Positions 6,973 through 12,525 of a stretch of 13,598 nt of DNA are shown piece after piece; the first letter of the stretch is position 1, and every line of letters begins with the position of its first letter. This stretch comes from Ch67 sp964491665 (GTDB lineage Bacteria > Pseudomonadota > Gammaproteobacteria > Pseudomonadales > Ketobacteraceae): assembly GCA_964491665.1 (NCBI GenBank), contig CAZBII010000128.1:1-13598 (forward strand), in the 5' to 3' direction. The notes below the pieces were generated by a model, which did no database searches, was not told the DNA's origin, and saw only the letters and a list, made by a program, of their open reading frames with translations. Both the position numbers and the translations under genes were made by a program.

Positions 6973-9459
6973 TCAGCGCTTTTTCTTTTTGCCTTTTTTG
7001 GGACCCTGGGATTTGGGCGGCCCGGACTTCGCGACTTTTTTGCCAGCAGACTTGTGCTTGCCGGCCGGTTTGCCAGCCTGCGCCTTGGCGCCCGCCTTGA
7101 ATTTCTTGCCGCCTGCCGGTTTTTTGCCAGCCTTGGCGGCATCGTCGCGCTGCCGGTTCGCCTTGCCGGCGGATTTTTCCTCTGCCGGCCGATCCTCGCC
7201 CTTGCTCCAGCGCAGACGACGGCCGCCCGCCAGCAGTTCGAAATCGATCTTGCGGTCGTCCAGATTCACCTTGGCCACGCGTACCGTGACCGGCTCGCCC
7301 AGGCCGAACACCATGCCGGTGCGCTCGCCGGTAAGACGGTGACGCACCTCGTCGTAGTGGTAGTAGTCGTTGCTCAGCGCGCTGACATGCACCAGCCCCT
7401 CGACATAGATGTCGCTGAGCTCGACGAACAGACCGAAGTTGGTGACGCCGTTGATGATGCCCTTGAACACGTCGCCGATCTTGTCGCTCATGTATTCGCA
7501 CTTGAGCCAGCCGACCACATCCCAGGTCGCTTCGTCGGCGCGACGCTCGGTCATGGAACACTGTTCGCCCAGCATGATCATGGAGGCGGTGTCGTAGGGC
7601 AGGATCTGCTGCTGGTCGATTTTCGGCGCACCCGGCGTCGGCTGCACCAGCGGACTGTCGCTGCCGGAACGGATGAAGTAGCGGATGGCGCGGTGCACCA
7701 GCAGGTCCGGATAGCGACGGATCGGCGAGGTGAAATGCGCGTAGGCGGCGTAGGCCAGCCCGAAGTGACCGCGATTTTCCGGCGAGTACACCGCCTGATT
7801 CATCGAGCGCAGCAGCACGGTCTGGATCATGTCGTAATCCGGCCGGCCCTGAATGCTTTCCAGCACACGCTGGTAATCCTCGGGCGTGGGCTGGGTGCGC
7901 GCCTGGAACGGAATATTCAGCTCCTTGAGGAAGGTGCGCAGCCTCTCCAGCTTCTCTTCTTTCGGGCTCTCGTGAATGCGGTACAGCGTGGGCAGCTTGA
8001 ATTTCTGCAGCAGCTTTGCCGCCGACACGTTCGCGCACAGCATGCACTCTTCGATGATGCGGTGGGCGTCGTTGCGATGGGTGGGGACAATTTTTTCGAT
8101 CTTGCGGTCGGCACCGAAAATGATGCGGGTTTCGGTGGTTTCAAAATCGATAGCACCGCGCTCGGCACGCTGGGAGCGCAAGGCGTGATAGAGGCCGTAG
8201 AGATCTTCCAGATGCGGTACCAGCGCGGCATATTGCTGGCGCAGCGCAGCGCCCTCTTCCGAATCCGCTTCCTGCAGCATCTTGCCGACCTTGGTGTAGG
8301 TCAGGCGCGCATGCGAGCAGATCACGGCCTCAAAAAAACTGTAGCGGCTGACGTTGCCCGCCTTGCTCACACTCATCTCGCACACCAGCGCCAGCCGATC
8401 CACGTGCGGATTCAGCGAGCACAGGCCGTTGGACAGCGACTCCGGCAGCATCGGCACCACATGCTCGGGGAAATACACCGAGTTGCCACGCCGCTGCGCT
8501 TCGACATCCAGCGGATCGCCGGGATGCACGTAATGGGACACATCGGCAATCGCCACCAGCAGACGCCAGCCGCCGCCTTTTTTCTTCTCGCAGAAAACGG
8601 CGTCGTCGAAATCCTTGGCGTCCTCGCCATCGATGGTGACCAGCGGGGTCTGGCGCAGATCGACGCGATGGGCGTAATCCTTCTTCACCAGTTCGCCGGT
8701 GAATTTTTTCGCCGCCACCAGCACATCGTCGGGCCAGACATGGGGAATGTCGTAGTTGCGGATGGCAACGTCGATTTCCATGCCCGGCGCCATGTGCTCG
8801 CCGATGATTTCCACCACCCGGCCCTGGGCCTGGGTGCGATAAGTCGGCTGCTCGGTGATTTCCACCATCACGAACTGGCCGTTCTTGGCGCCCAGATCCG
8901 CACCCGGAGGAATCAGGATATCCTGGTTGATGCGCCGGTTTTCCGCTGCGACAAAACCGATGTTGTTCTCGCGGAAGAAACGGCCGACGAGTTGCACGGT
9001 ATTGCGTTCGAGCACCTCGACGATGGTGGCCTCGCGACGACCGCGATGATCGATGCCGCTCTGGCGCACCAGCACGCGGTCGCCGTCGAAGCCGCAGCGC
9101 ATCTGGCGGGCGCTGAGGAACAGGTCATCGCTGCCGTCATCGGGCTTGAGGAATCCAAAGCCGTCGCGGTGGCCGATGATCACGCCGGTGATCAGATCCA
9201 TCTTGTTGGTGACGCCATAGGCATCGCGCCGGTTCAGCATCAGCTGGCCGTCGCGCTCCATCGCTTTCAGGCGGCGGCGCACCGCTTCCACCGGTTCATC
9301 CTCGTGGATGCCGAGTTCGGCGCAGATCTGGCGATGGGTCAGGGGGCGGCCACGGTCTTCCAGCAATTCCAGGATGTACTCGCGGCTGGGGATGGGGTTT
9401 TCGTATTTCTTGGCTTCTTTATCGAGGTTCGGATCATCCGACCAGGACCAGTTTGTCAT
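6973..9459 (-). CDS. rnr: Ribonuclease R (3'-5' exoribonuclease, RNB family)
   Basis: RNase R degrades structured RNA, including rRNA fragments and mRNA with stem-loops, and takes part in trans-translation clean-up. The start at 9459 gives 828 residues (E. coli 813) and has AGGGAT about 8 bases upstream; the open frame runs 53 codons further up but that part is not family-like. Domains in order: an N-terminal winged helix (about 25-88), cold-shock domains (about 90-245), the RNB catalytic domain with DGEDAKDFDD at 277-286 (metal-binding D277, D283, D285, D286), an S1 domain (about 660-743), then an 85-residue Lys/Ala/Gly-rich basic tail ending KKGKKKKR. The tail matches the basic tail known from RNase R and not RNase II, and fits binding to structured RNA or ribosomes. 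It is the first gene of rnr-rlmB. Confidence 0.98.
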   Translation of the reverse strand: MTNWSWSDDPNLDKEAKKYENPIPSREYILELLEDRGRPLTHRQICAELGIHEDEPVEAVRRRLKAMERDGQLMLNRRDAYGVTNKMDLITGVIIGHRDGFGFLKPDDGSDDLFLSARQMRCGFDGDRVLVRQSGIDHRGRREATIVEVLERNTVQLVGRFFRENNIGFVAAENRRINQDILIPPGADLGAKNGQFVMVEITEQPTYRTQAQGRVVEIIGEHMAPGMEIDVAIRNYDIPHVWPDDVLVAAKKFTGELVKKDYAHRVDLRQTPLVTIDGEDAKDFDDAVFCEKKKGGGWRLLVAIADVSHYVHPGDPLDVEAQRRGNSVYFPEHVVPMLPESLSNGLCSLNPHVDRLALVCEMSVSKAGNVSRYSFFEAVICSHARLTYTKVGKMLQEADSEEGAALRQQYAALVPHLEDLYGLYHALRSQRAERGAIDFETTETRIIFGADRKIEKIVPTHRNDAHRIIEECMLCANVSAAKLLQKFKLPTLYRIHESPKEEKLERLRTFLKELNIPFQARTQPTPEDYQRVLESIQGRPDYDMIQTVLLRSMNQAVYSPENRGHFGLAYAAYAHFTSPIRRYPDLLVHRAIRYFIRSGSDSPLVQPTPGAPKIDQQQILPYDTASMIMLGEQCSMTERRADEATWDVVGWLKCEYMSDKIGDVFKGIINGVTNFGLFVELSDIYVEGLVHVSALSNDYYHYDEVRHRLTGERTGMVFGLGEPVTVRVAKVNLDDRKIDFELLAGGRRLRWSKGEDRPAEEKSAGKANRQRDDAAKAGKKPAGGKKFKAGAKAQAGKPAGKHKSAGKKVAKSGPPKSQGPKKGKKKKR

Positions 9460-9494
9460 GCACTGTATCCCTGTGAAAATGGTGTGCTTGGGGC

Positions 9495-9523
9495 ACTCTA
9501 GGCAGTTGATGTTTGATTTACAA
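9495..9523 (-). promoter_or_regulatory. Candidate sigma70 promoter for rnr
   Basis: On the minus strand, TTGTAA (9518-9523) and TAGAGT (9495-9500) are 17 bases apart, placing a transcript start near 9488 and a leader of about 28 bases. Each box matches the consensus only in part. This is the best pair I can find between the tRNA promoter and the rnr start. Confidence 0.4.
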
Positions 9524-9581
9524 GTGAAGCTTTGTTTTTGTTCTGCTGTGGGGAAGTGTAGCCAGCGGCAGCGACGCGAAT

Positions 9582-9599
9582 AAAAAATCAGGATTTTTT
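9582..9599. promoter_or_regulatory. AT-rich inverted repeat upstream of the tRNA-Leu promoter, possible UP element
   Basis: A perfect palindrome of AAAAAATC and GATTTTTT around AG. Its T-run lies about 47-53 bases before the predicted tRNA start point, where the alpha-subunit C-terminal domain of RNA polymerase contacts UP elements of strong stable-RNA promoters. The same tract separates the tRNA promoter from the divergent rnr promoter. Confidence 0.4.
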
Positions 9600-9611
9600 T
9601 GCAGAAGGGGT

Positions 9612-9640
9612 TTGACATGCCCCCGTCAAACCGTTAAATT
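9612..9640 (+). promoter_or_regulatory. Promoter of tRNA-Leu
   Basis: A consensus -35 TTGACA (9612-9617), a 17-base spacer and a -10 like TAAATT (9635-9640), followed by a GC-rich discriminator (GCGCCCTC). The expected start falls a few bases before the tRNA 5' end at 9652. A GC-rich discriminator is typical of promoters under stringent control. Confidence 0.78.
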
Positions 9641-9651
9641 TTGCGCCCTCA

Positions 9652-9738
9652 GCCGAGGTGGTGAAATTGGTAGACACGCTAGCTTCAGGTGTTAGTGGCT
9701 TTACGGCCGTGAAGGTTCAAGTCCTTTCCTCGGCACCA
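9652..9738 (+). tRNA. tRNA-Leu, anticodon CAG
   Basis: An 87-base cloverleaf with CCA encoded (9736-9738). The acceptor arms GCCGAGG and CCTCGGC pair fully. The D-arm carries TTGGTAGAC; the anticodon stem CTAGC/GTTAG encloses the loop TTCAGGT, which reads anticodon CAG for codon CUG. A long variable arm with a GGC/GCC stem marks it as class II, as Leu requires. The T-arm has loop TTCAAGT on stem GAAGG/CCTTT with one G-U pair. CUG is the main Leu codon in the surrounding genes. It has its own promoter and terminator and lies between rnr and the sulfur cassette. Confidence 0.97.
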
Positions 9739-9742
9739 TATT

Positions 9743-9776
9743 AAAAAACCCGGAATCGCAAGGTTCCGGGTTTTTT
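9743..9776. terminator. Two-way intrinsic terminator between tRNA-Leu and the persulfide dioxygenase gene
   Basis: AACCCGGAA (9747-9755) and TTCCGGGTT (9764-9772) form a stem with an 8-base loop, flanked by an A-run on the left (9743-9748) and a T-run on the right (9771-9776). Read on the plus strand it ends the tRNA transcript, starting 5 bases after CCA; read on the minus strand it ends the dioxygenase transcript, 20 bases after its stop. Confidence 0.93.
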
Positions 9777-9795
9777 ATTGCCTGCAGAAAATGGC

Positions 9796-10668
9796 TCAGT
9801 CTGGCCGGCCGAGCTGGTTGAGCGGAATCTTCAGATAGCGGATGCCGTTGGCTGCCGCTTCCGGCAGATGCCCGCCCCGGATATTCACCTGCAGCGACGG
9901 CAGGATCAGTGCCGGTGCCGCCAGCTGGCTGTCACGGGCGCGCCGCTCGGCCACAAAATCCGCTTCCGCCACGCCGTCATGGATCAGCAGATTGCGTGCC
10001 CGCTGCTCTGACACTGTCGTCTCCCAGGCCACGGCCCGCCCGCCCGGCAGATAGTCGTGACACATGAACAGCCGGGTCGAAGCCGGCAGATCCAGTATGC
10101 GCCGGATCGACCGATACAGGGTGGCTGCATCACCACCGGGAAAATCAGTGCGCGCGGTACCGTAATCCGGCATGAACAGGGTATCGCCAATGAACGCGGC
10201 ATCGCCCATCAGGAAAGTGACGCAGGCCGGCGTGTGACCCGGCGTATGCAGCACATGCACGTCCAGACTCCCCACCTGCAACCGGTCGCCTTCCCGCAGC
10301 AGATAGTCGAACTGGCTGCCGTCCCGGGCAAACGCAGGACCCAGATCAAACAGCGGCGCAAACTGGCGCTGCACGTCGCAAATGTGCTCACCGATGGCCA
10401 CCCGGCCGCCCAGCTGCTCCTTCAGCCACTGCGCGGCGGACAGGTGGTCGGCATGGGCATGGGTTTCCAGAATCCATTCCACCCGCAATTGCCGCTCCTG
10501 CACAAAATCCACGATCTGTTGCGCCGAGCGGGTGCTGATCCGGCCGGCGCGCGCGTCATAGTCCAGCACCGGATCGACGATGGCGCAGGCGGAATCGCCC
10601 TCCCCATGCACGACATAACTGACGGTGAAGGTAGCGGGATCGAAAAAAGCCTGTACGACGGGATTCAT
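9796..10668 (-). CDS. MBL-fold persulfide dioxygenase (ETHE1/Blh-like)
   Basis: A metallo-beta-lactamase-fold protein of 290 residues, of the type that uses one iron to oxidise glutathione persulfide to sulfite and glutathione in the cytoplasm. Seen directly: the opening VQAFFDPATFTVSYVV, then IVDPVLDYD, typical of this subgroup; the metal motif THAHADH at 69-75 (H70, H72, D74, H75); HTPGHT at 141-146 (H145); GDTLF with D162; and CHDY with H204. In ETHE1 the iron ligands are two His and one Asp, which H70, H145 and D162 would supply. The ATG at 10668 has AGGTG 5 bases upstream; an earlier in-frame ATG (10689) lacks this and adds 7 residues. It is divergent from a BigR-like gene, with a palindrome between them. 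A glyoxalase II role is less likely given the neighbours. Confidence 0.88.
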   Translation of the reverse strand: MNPVVQAFFDPATFTVSYVVHGEGDSACAIVDPVLDYDARAGRISTRSAQQIVDFVQERQLRVEWILETHAHADHLSAAQWLKEQLGGRVAIGEHICDVQRQFAPLFDLGPAFARDGSQFDYLLREGDRLQVGSLDVHVLHTPGHTPACVTFLMGDAAFIGDTLFMPDYGTARTDFPGGDAATLYRSIRRILDLPASTRLFMCHDYLPGGRAVAWETTVSEQRARNLLIHDGVAEADFVAERRARDSQLAAPALILPSLQVNIRGGHLPEAAANGIRYLKIPLNQLGRPD

Positions 10669-10682
10669 GAAGGCACCTGCGG

Positions 10683-10710
10683 TTGACATTCCGGATTTTC
10701 ACAATATATT
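10683..10710 (+). promoter_or_regulatory. Promoter of the regulator-DUF442-exporter operon
   Basis: A consensus -35 TTGACA (10683-10688) and a -10 like TATATT (10705-10710), 16 bases apart, with the start expected near 10717 and a leader of about 45 bases. The -10 overlaps the left arm of the palindrome at 10708-10723, so a bound regulator would block it. The regulator ATG at 10762 has AGGG at 10751-10754. Confidence 0.7.
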
Positions 10711-10730
10711 AGAAATATCTAATTTAGCAA
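10703..10730 (-). promoter_or_regulatory. Candidate promoter of the persulfide dioxygenase gene
   Basis: On the minus strand, TTGCTA (10725-10730) and TATATT (10703-10708) are 16 bases apart. The whole palindrome (10708-10723) lies in this spacer and touches the -10. The start would be near 10696, leaving a leader of about 27 bases. The -10 boxes of the two opposite promoters share the same AT-rich bases. Confidence 0.5.
10708..10723. promoter_or_regulatory. Operator palindrome for the ArsR/BigR-like regulator
   Basis: ATTAGA, AATA, TCTAAT: a perfect inverted repeat with 6-base arms and a 4-base spacer. Two more matching base pairs lie one position beyond each arm (10705-10706 with 10725-10726), giving an imperfect palindrome of 22 bases. 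ArsR-family dimers bind AT-rich palindromes of this size, and BigR is known to bind an AT-rich one. It is in the 93-bp gap between the regulator and the dioxygenase gene. Confidence 0.75.
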
Positions 10731-10761
10731 ATACTGTTTTAAATCCCTGCAGGGTAAAACC

Positions 10762-11130
10762 ATGACGTCCAACCCTCTCTGCTCCGACAGCCAGCCAGCC
10801 AGTCTGGAATCAATGCAGGCGCACGCCCAGAGCGCGGCGGACCTGATGCAGGCGCTGTCCAACCCGCACCGGTTGATGGTGCTGTGCGTGCTGGCGGAAC
10901 AGGAGCTGTGCGTGAGCGAGCTGAATGAACGGCTGCCACTGTCGCAGTCGGCGCTGTCCCAGCATCTGGCCTTGCTGCGCAAGCAGGGACTGGTGCATAC
11001 CCGGCGCCAGTCCCAGACCATTTACTATTCGGTTGCCCAGGGTCCGGCCCTGGCGATCGTCAGACTGCTGCACGACCATTTCTGCGGCGCCACTGATTCA
11101 CTCCCGACAAAAGGAAATCCTCATGTTTAA
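10762..11130 (+). CDS. bigR: ArsR-family regulator, BigR/SqrR-type sulfane-sulfur sensor
   Basis: A 122-residue winged-helix repressor. Seen directly: the ArsR opening ADLMQALSNPHRLMVLCVL, the helix-turn-helix around ELNERLPLSQSALSQHLALLRKQGLV (about 53-78) and the wing TRRQSQTIYYSV. Two cysteines stand out: C42 in the helix before the HTH and C108 in the last helix (DHFCG). Those are the positions of the redox pair described for BigR of Xylella, and nearly those of SqrR. C50 in ELCVSEL falls in the usual metal-site segment, but its second Cys is replaced by Ser, so a metal sensor of the ArsR/SmtB type is less likely. C7 is also present. Its stop overlaps the next gene by 8 bases. It probably represses both its own operon and the divergent dioxygenase, and is relieved by persulfide. 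Confidence 0.86.
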   Translation: MTSNPLCSDSQPASLESMQAHAQSAADLMQALSNPHRLMVLCVLAEQELCVSELNERLPLSQSALSQHLALLRKQGLVHTRRQSQTIYYSVAQGPALAIVRLLHDHFCGATDSLPTKGNPHV

Positions 11131-11578
11131 CGGTACCCCCCTGCGCGTTCCCAACCTGTGCACCCCCAGCCCCGACCTTATCACCTGCGGCATGCCCAGC
11201 GCCGAGGATCTGCAGCAGGCCCAAAAGGCCGGCATCAAGACCATCATCAACCTGTGCCAGCCGCAGGAGACCTCGCCGGAGGAACCGCGCCTGACCGCGC
11301 AGCTGGGCATGGGATACCACAGCATTCCGGTGGGCGGCGCTGCGGATCTGACCGAAGCCAAGGCGCGCCAGCTGGCCGCCATCGTCAACGACTGCAACAA
11401 CCATCCCGTGCTGATTCACTGCATGAGCGGCAACCGGGTGGGCGCCCTGCTGGCCATGAAAGCCTTCTATGCCGACGGCAAGAGCGCCCAGGAAGCCCTG
11501 CAGGCCGGTCGCGCCGCCGGACTGAAAGGTCTGGAGCCGGAAGTGGTGCGCCTGCTGTCCAGTCAGCCAGCCCGCTGA
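11123..11578 (+). CDS. DUF442 rhodanese/phosphatase-like protein, stand-alone
   Basis: A 151-residue protein of the DUF442 (TIGR01244-like) group, found as a separate protein or as the N-terminal half of Blh. Seen directly: the opening strand LCTPSPDLITCGMPSAEDLQ, IKTIINLCQP, a YHSIPV strand, and the active-site loop HCMSGNR at 99-105, with C100 and R105. There are four residues between Cys and Arg, as in rhodaneses; tyrosine phosphatases have five. This suggests a Cys that carries sulfane sulfur rather than phosphate, but activity is inferred. AAGGA lies 7 bases before the ATG, and the start overlaps the end of the regulator by 8 bases, indicating coupling. The natural partner is the persulfide dioxygenase on the other strand. 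Other cysteines are at 13, 22, 45 and 91. Confidence 0.86.
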   Translation: MFNGTPLRVPNLCTPSPDLITCGMPSAEDLQQAQKAGIKTIINLCQPQETSPEEPRLTAQLGMGYHSIPVGGAADLTEAKARQLAAIVNDCNNHPVLIHCMSGNRVGALLAMKAFYADGKSAQEALQAGRAAGLKGLEPEVVRLLSSQPAR

Positions 11579-11600
11579 TTCAGCCGGCAGGACGGCCAGG

Positions 11601-12440
11601 ATGCTGGGAATCACGCTGGGACTGATAACCGGACTGGTGCTGGGACTGACGGGCGCCGGTGGCTCGGTGCTGGCGGTGCCGCTGCTGATGTGGGGAATGG
11701 GTTGGACCCTGCCGGAAGCGGCGCCGGTGGCCCTGCTGGCGGTAAGCGCGTCGGCCACCCTGGGCACCATCACCGCCTGGCGCCAGCGCATCGTGCGCTA
11801 TCGTGCCGCACTGGTGATGGCGGCAACCGGCATGGTGACGGCGCCGCTGGGGCTGCAGGCCGCCGGCACCCTGCCCGTTCCGTTCCTGACCGGCATATTC
11901 GCCGCTGTCCTGGGCATTGTGGCAGTGCGCATGTGGCGCCAGACACTGACGAGCCCGGAAGAAACACGAGTGGTGCGCGCCGCAGTGGGTGGCGCGGCGA
12001 TTGATCCGGCAGCACCGCTGTGCACGGTGAACCCTGCCACCGGACGCCTGCTCTGGACCCGCCGCTGCACCCTGGCCATCATCGGCAGCGGCGGTGTCAC
12101 CGGCTTTCTCTCCGGCCTGCTCGGCGTGGGCGGCGGCTTTGTGATTGTTCCGGCCCTGCGCCTGTTCACCAACCTGCCCATGCACTCGGCGGTCGCCACC
12201 TCGCTGATGGCCATCGCACTCACCAGTGCCGGCACGGCAGGCCTTGCGGCCACTACCGGACACCCCCCGCCCTGGCAGATCGCCCTGCCGTTCATGGCCG
12301 GCGCCATTGCTGGCATGCTGGGCGGCCGCCTGCTGGCACCGAAAATCGCCGGCCCGCGCCTGCAGCAGGGCTTTGCACTGGTGATGCTGCTGGTGGCAGC
12401 GGGCATGGGACTGAAAGCGGCAGGGCTGCTGCCGTCCTAA
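11601..12440 (+). CDS. TSUP (TauE/SafE) family membrane exporter, likely sulfite or related anion
   Basis: A 279-residue polytopic membrane protein with about eight helices in two related halves. The repeat signature is visible twice: GLTGAGGSVLAVPLL (15-29) and GLLGVGGGFVIVPAL (172-186), each followed by a helix with Ala, Ser and Thr (ALLAVSASATLG; AVATSLMAIALTSAG). Between the halves is a polar stretch (about 112-155) with C141 and C156 and an NPATGR motif, probably cytosolic. TSUP members export or import sulfite, sulfoacetate or other sulfur and organic anions. Next to a persulfide dioxygenase, which makes sulfite, sulfite export is the reasonable guess, but the substrate cannot be read from sequence. 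The gene starts 22 bases after the DUF442 gene, with AGGA 8 bases before ATG, and is the last gene of the operon. Confidence 0.9.
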   Translation: MLGITLGLITGLVLGLTGAGGSVLAVPLLMWGMGWTLPEAAPVALLAVSASATLGTITAWRQRIVRYRAALVMAATGMVTAPLGLQAAGTLPVPFLTGIFAAVLGIVAVRMWRQTLTSPEETRVVRAAVGGAAIDPAAPLCTVNPATGRLLWTRRCTLAIIGSGGVTGFLSGLLGVGGGFVIVPALRLFTNLPMHSAVATSLMAIALTSAGTAGLAATTGHPPPWQIALPFMAGAIAGMLGGRLLAPKIAGPRLQQGFALVMLLVAAGMGLKAAGLLPS

Positions 12441-12455
12441 AAACCGCGCACAAAC

Positions 12456-12485
12456 AAAAACGGGCACCCCGCAACAGGATGCCCG
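12456..12485 (-). terminator. Intrinsic terminator of purA
   Basis: Arms 12461-12469 and 12477-12485 pair over 9 bases (CGGGCA core, one T-G wobble) around a 7-base loop. On the minus strand the stem is followed by TTTTTG, and it begins 40 bases after the purA stop. On the plus strand it has only a broken T-run (CTTCAGTTT), so it would be a weak terminator for the exporter operon. No better plus-strand terminator is seen in the 85-bp gap. Confidence 0.85.
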
Positions 12486-12525
12486 CTTCAGTTTCCGCCT
12501 GCCGATCGCCGGTGAAGACGTTACG

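Noticed and set aside
6962..8047. A 361-codon minus-strand frame inside rnr in another phase
   Set aside because: It overlaps the RNB and S1 parts of RNase R, which read correctly in the rnr frame; the alternative product is Arg/Ala-rich and matches nothing.
7054..9501. An 815-codon open frame on the plus strand antisense to nearly all of rnr
   Set aside because: Its translation is rich in His, Gln, Ala and Val with no family motif, and the other strand encodes a full RNase R. Long antisense frames are common in GC-rich genes.
9460..9618. Extension of the rnr frame upstream by 53 codons
   Set aside because: The extra part is Cys/Phe/Lys-rich and unlike RNase R, crosses the predicted rnr promoter and runs into the tRNA promoter; the ATG at 9459 has an AGGGAT site.
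9652..9738. tRNA-Leu as an integration (att) site for the cassette
   Set aside because: I found no second copy of the tRNA 3' end near 12440-12525 and no integrase or mobility gene.
10745..10754. Palindrome CCCTGCAGGG before the regulator ATG as a second operator
   Set aside because: It is short, GC-rich and overlaps the ribosome-binding site; it does not resemble the AT-rich operator and can be chance.
10925..11122. An upstream start for the DUF442 frame inside the regulator gene
   Set aside because: It would overlap most of the regulator and add Cys/Arg-rich sequence; the ATG at 11123 has AAGGA at the right distance.
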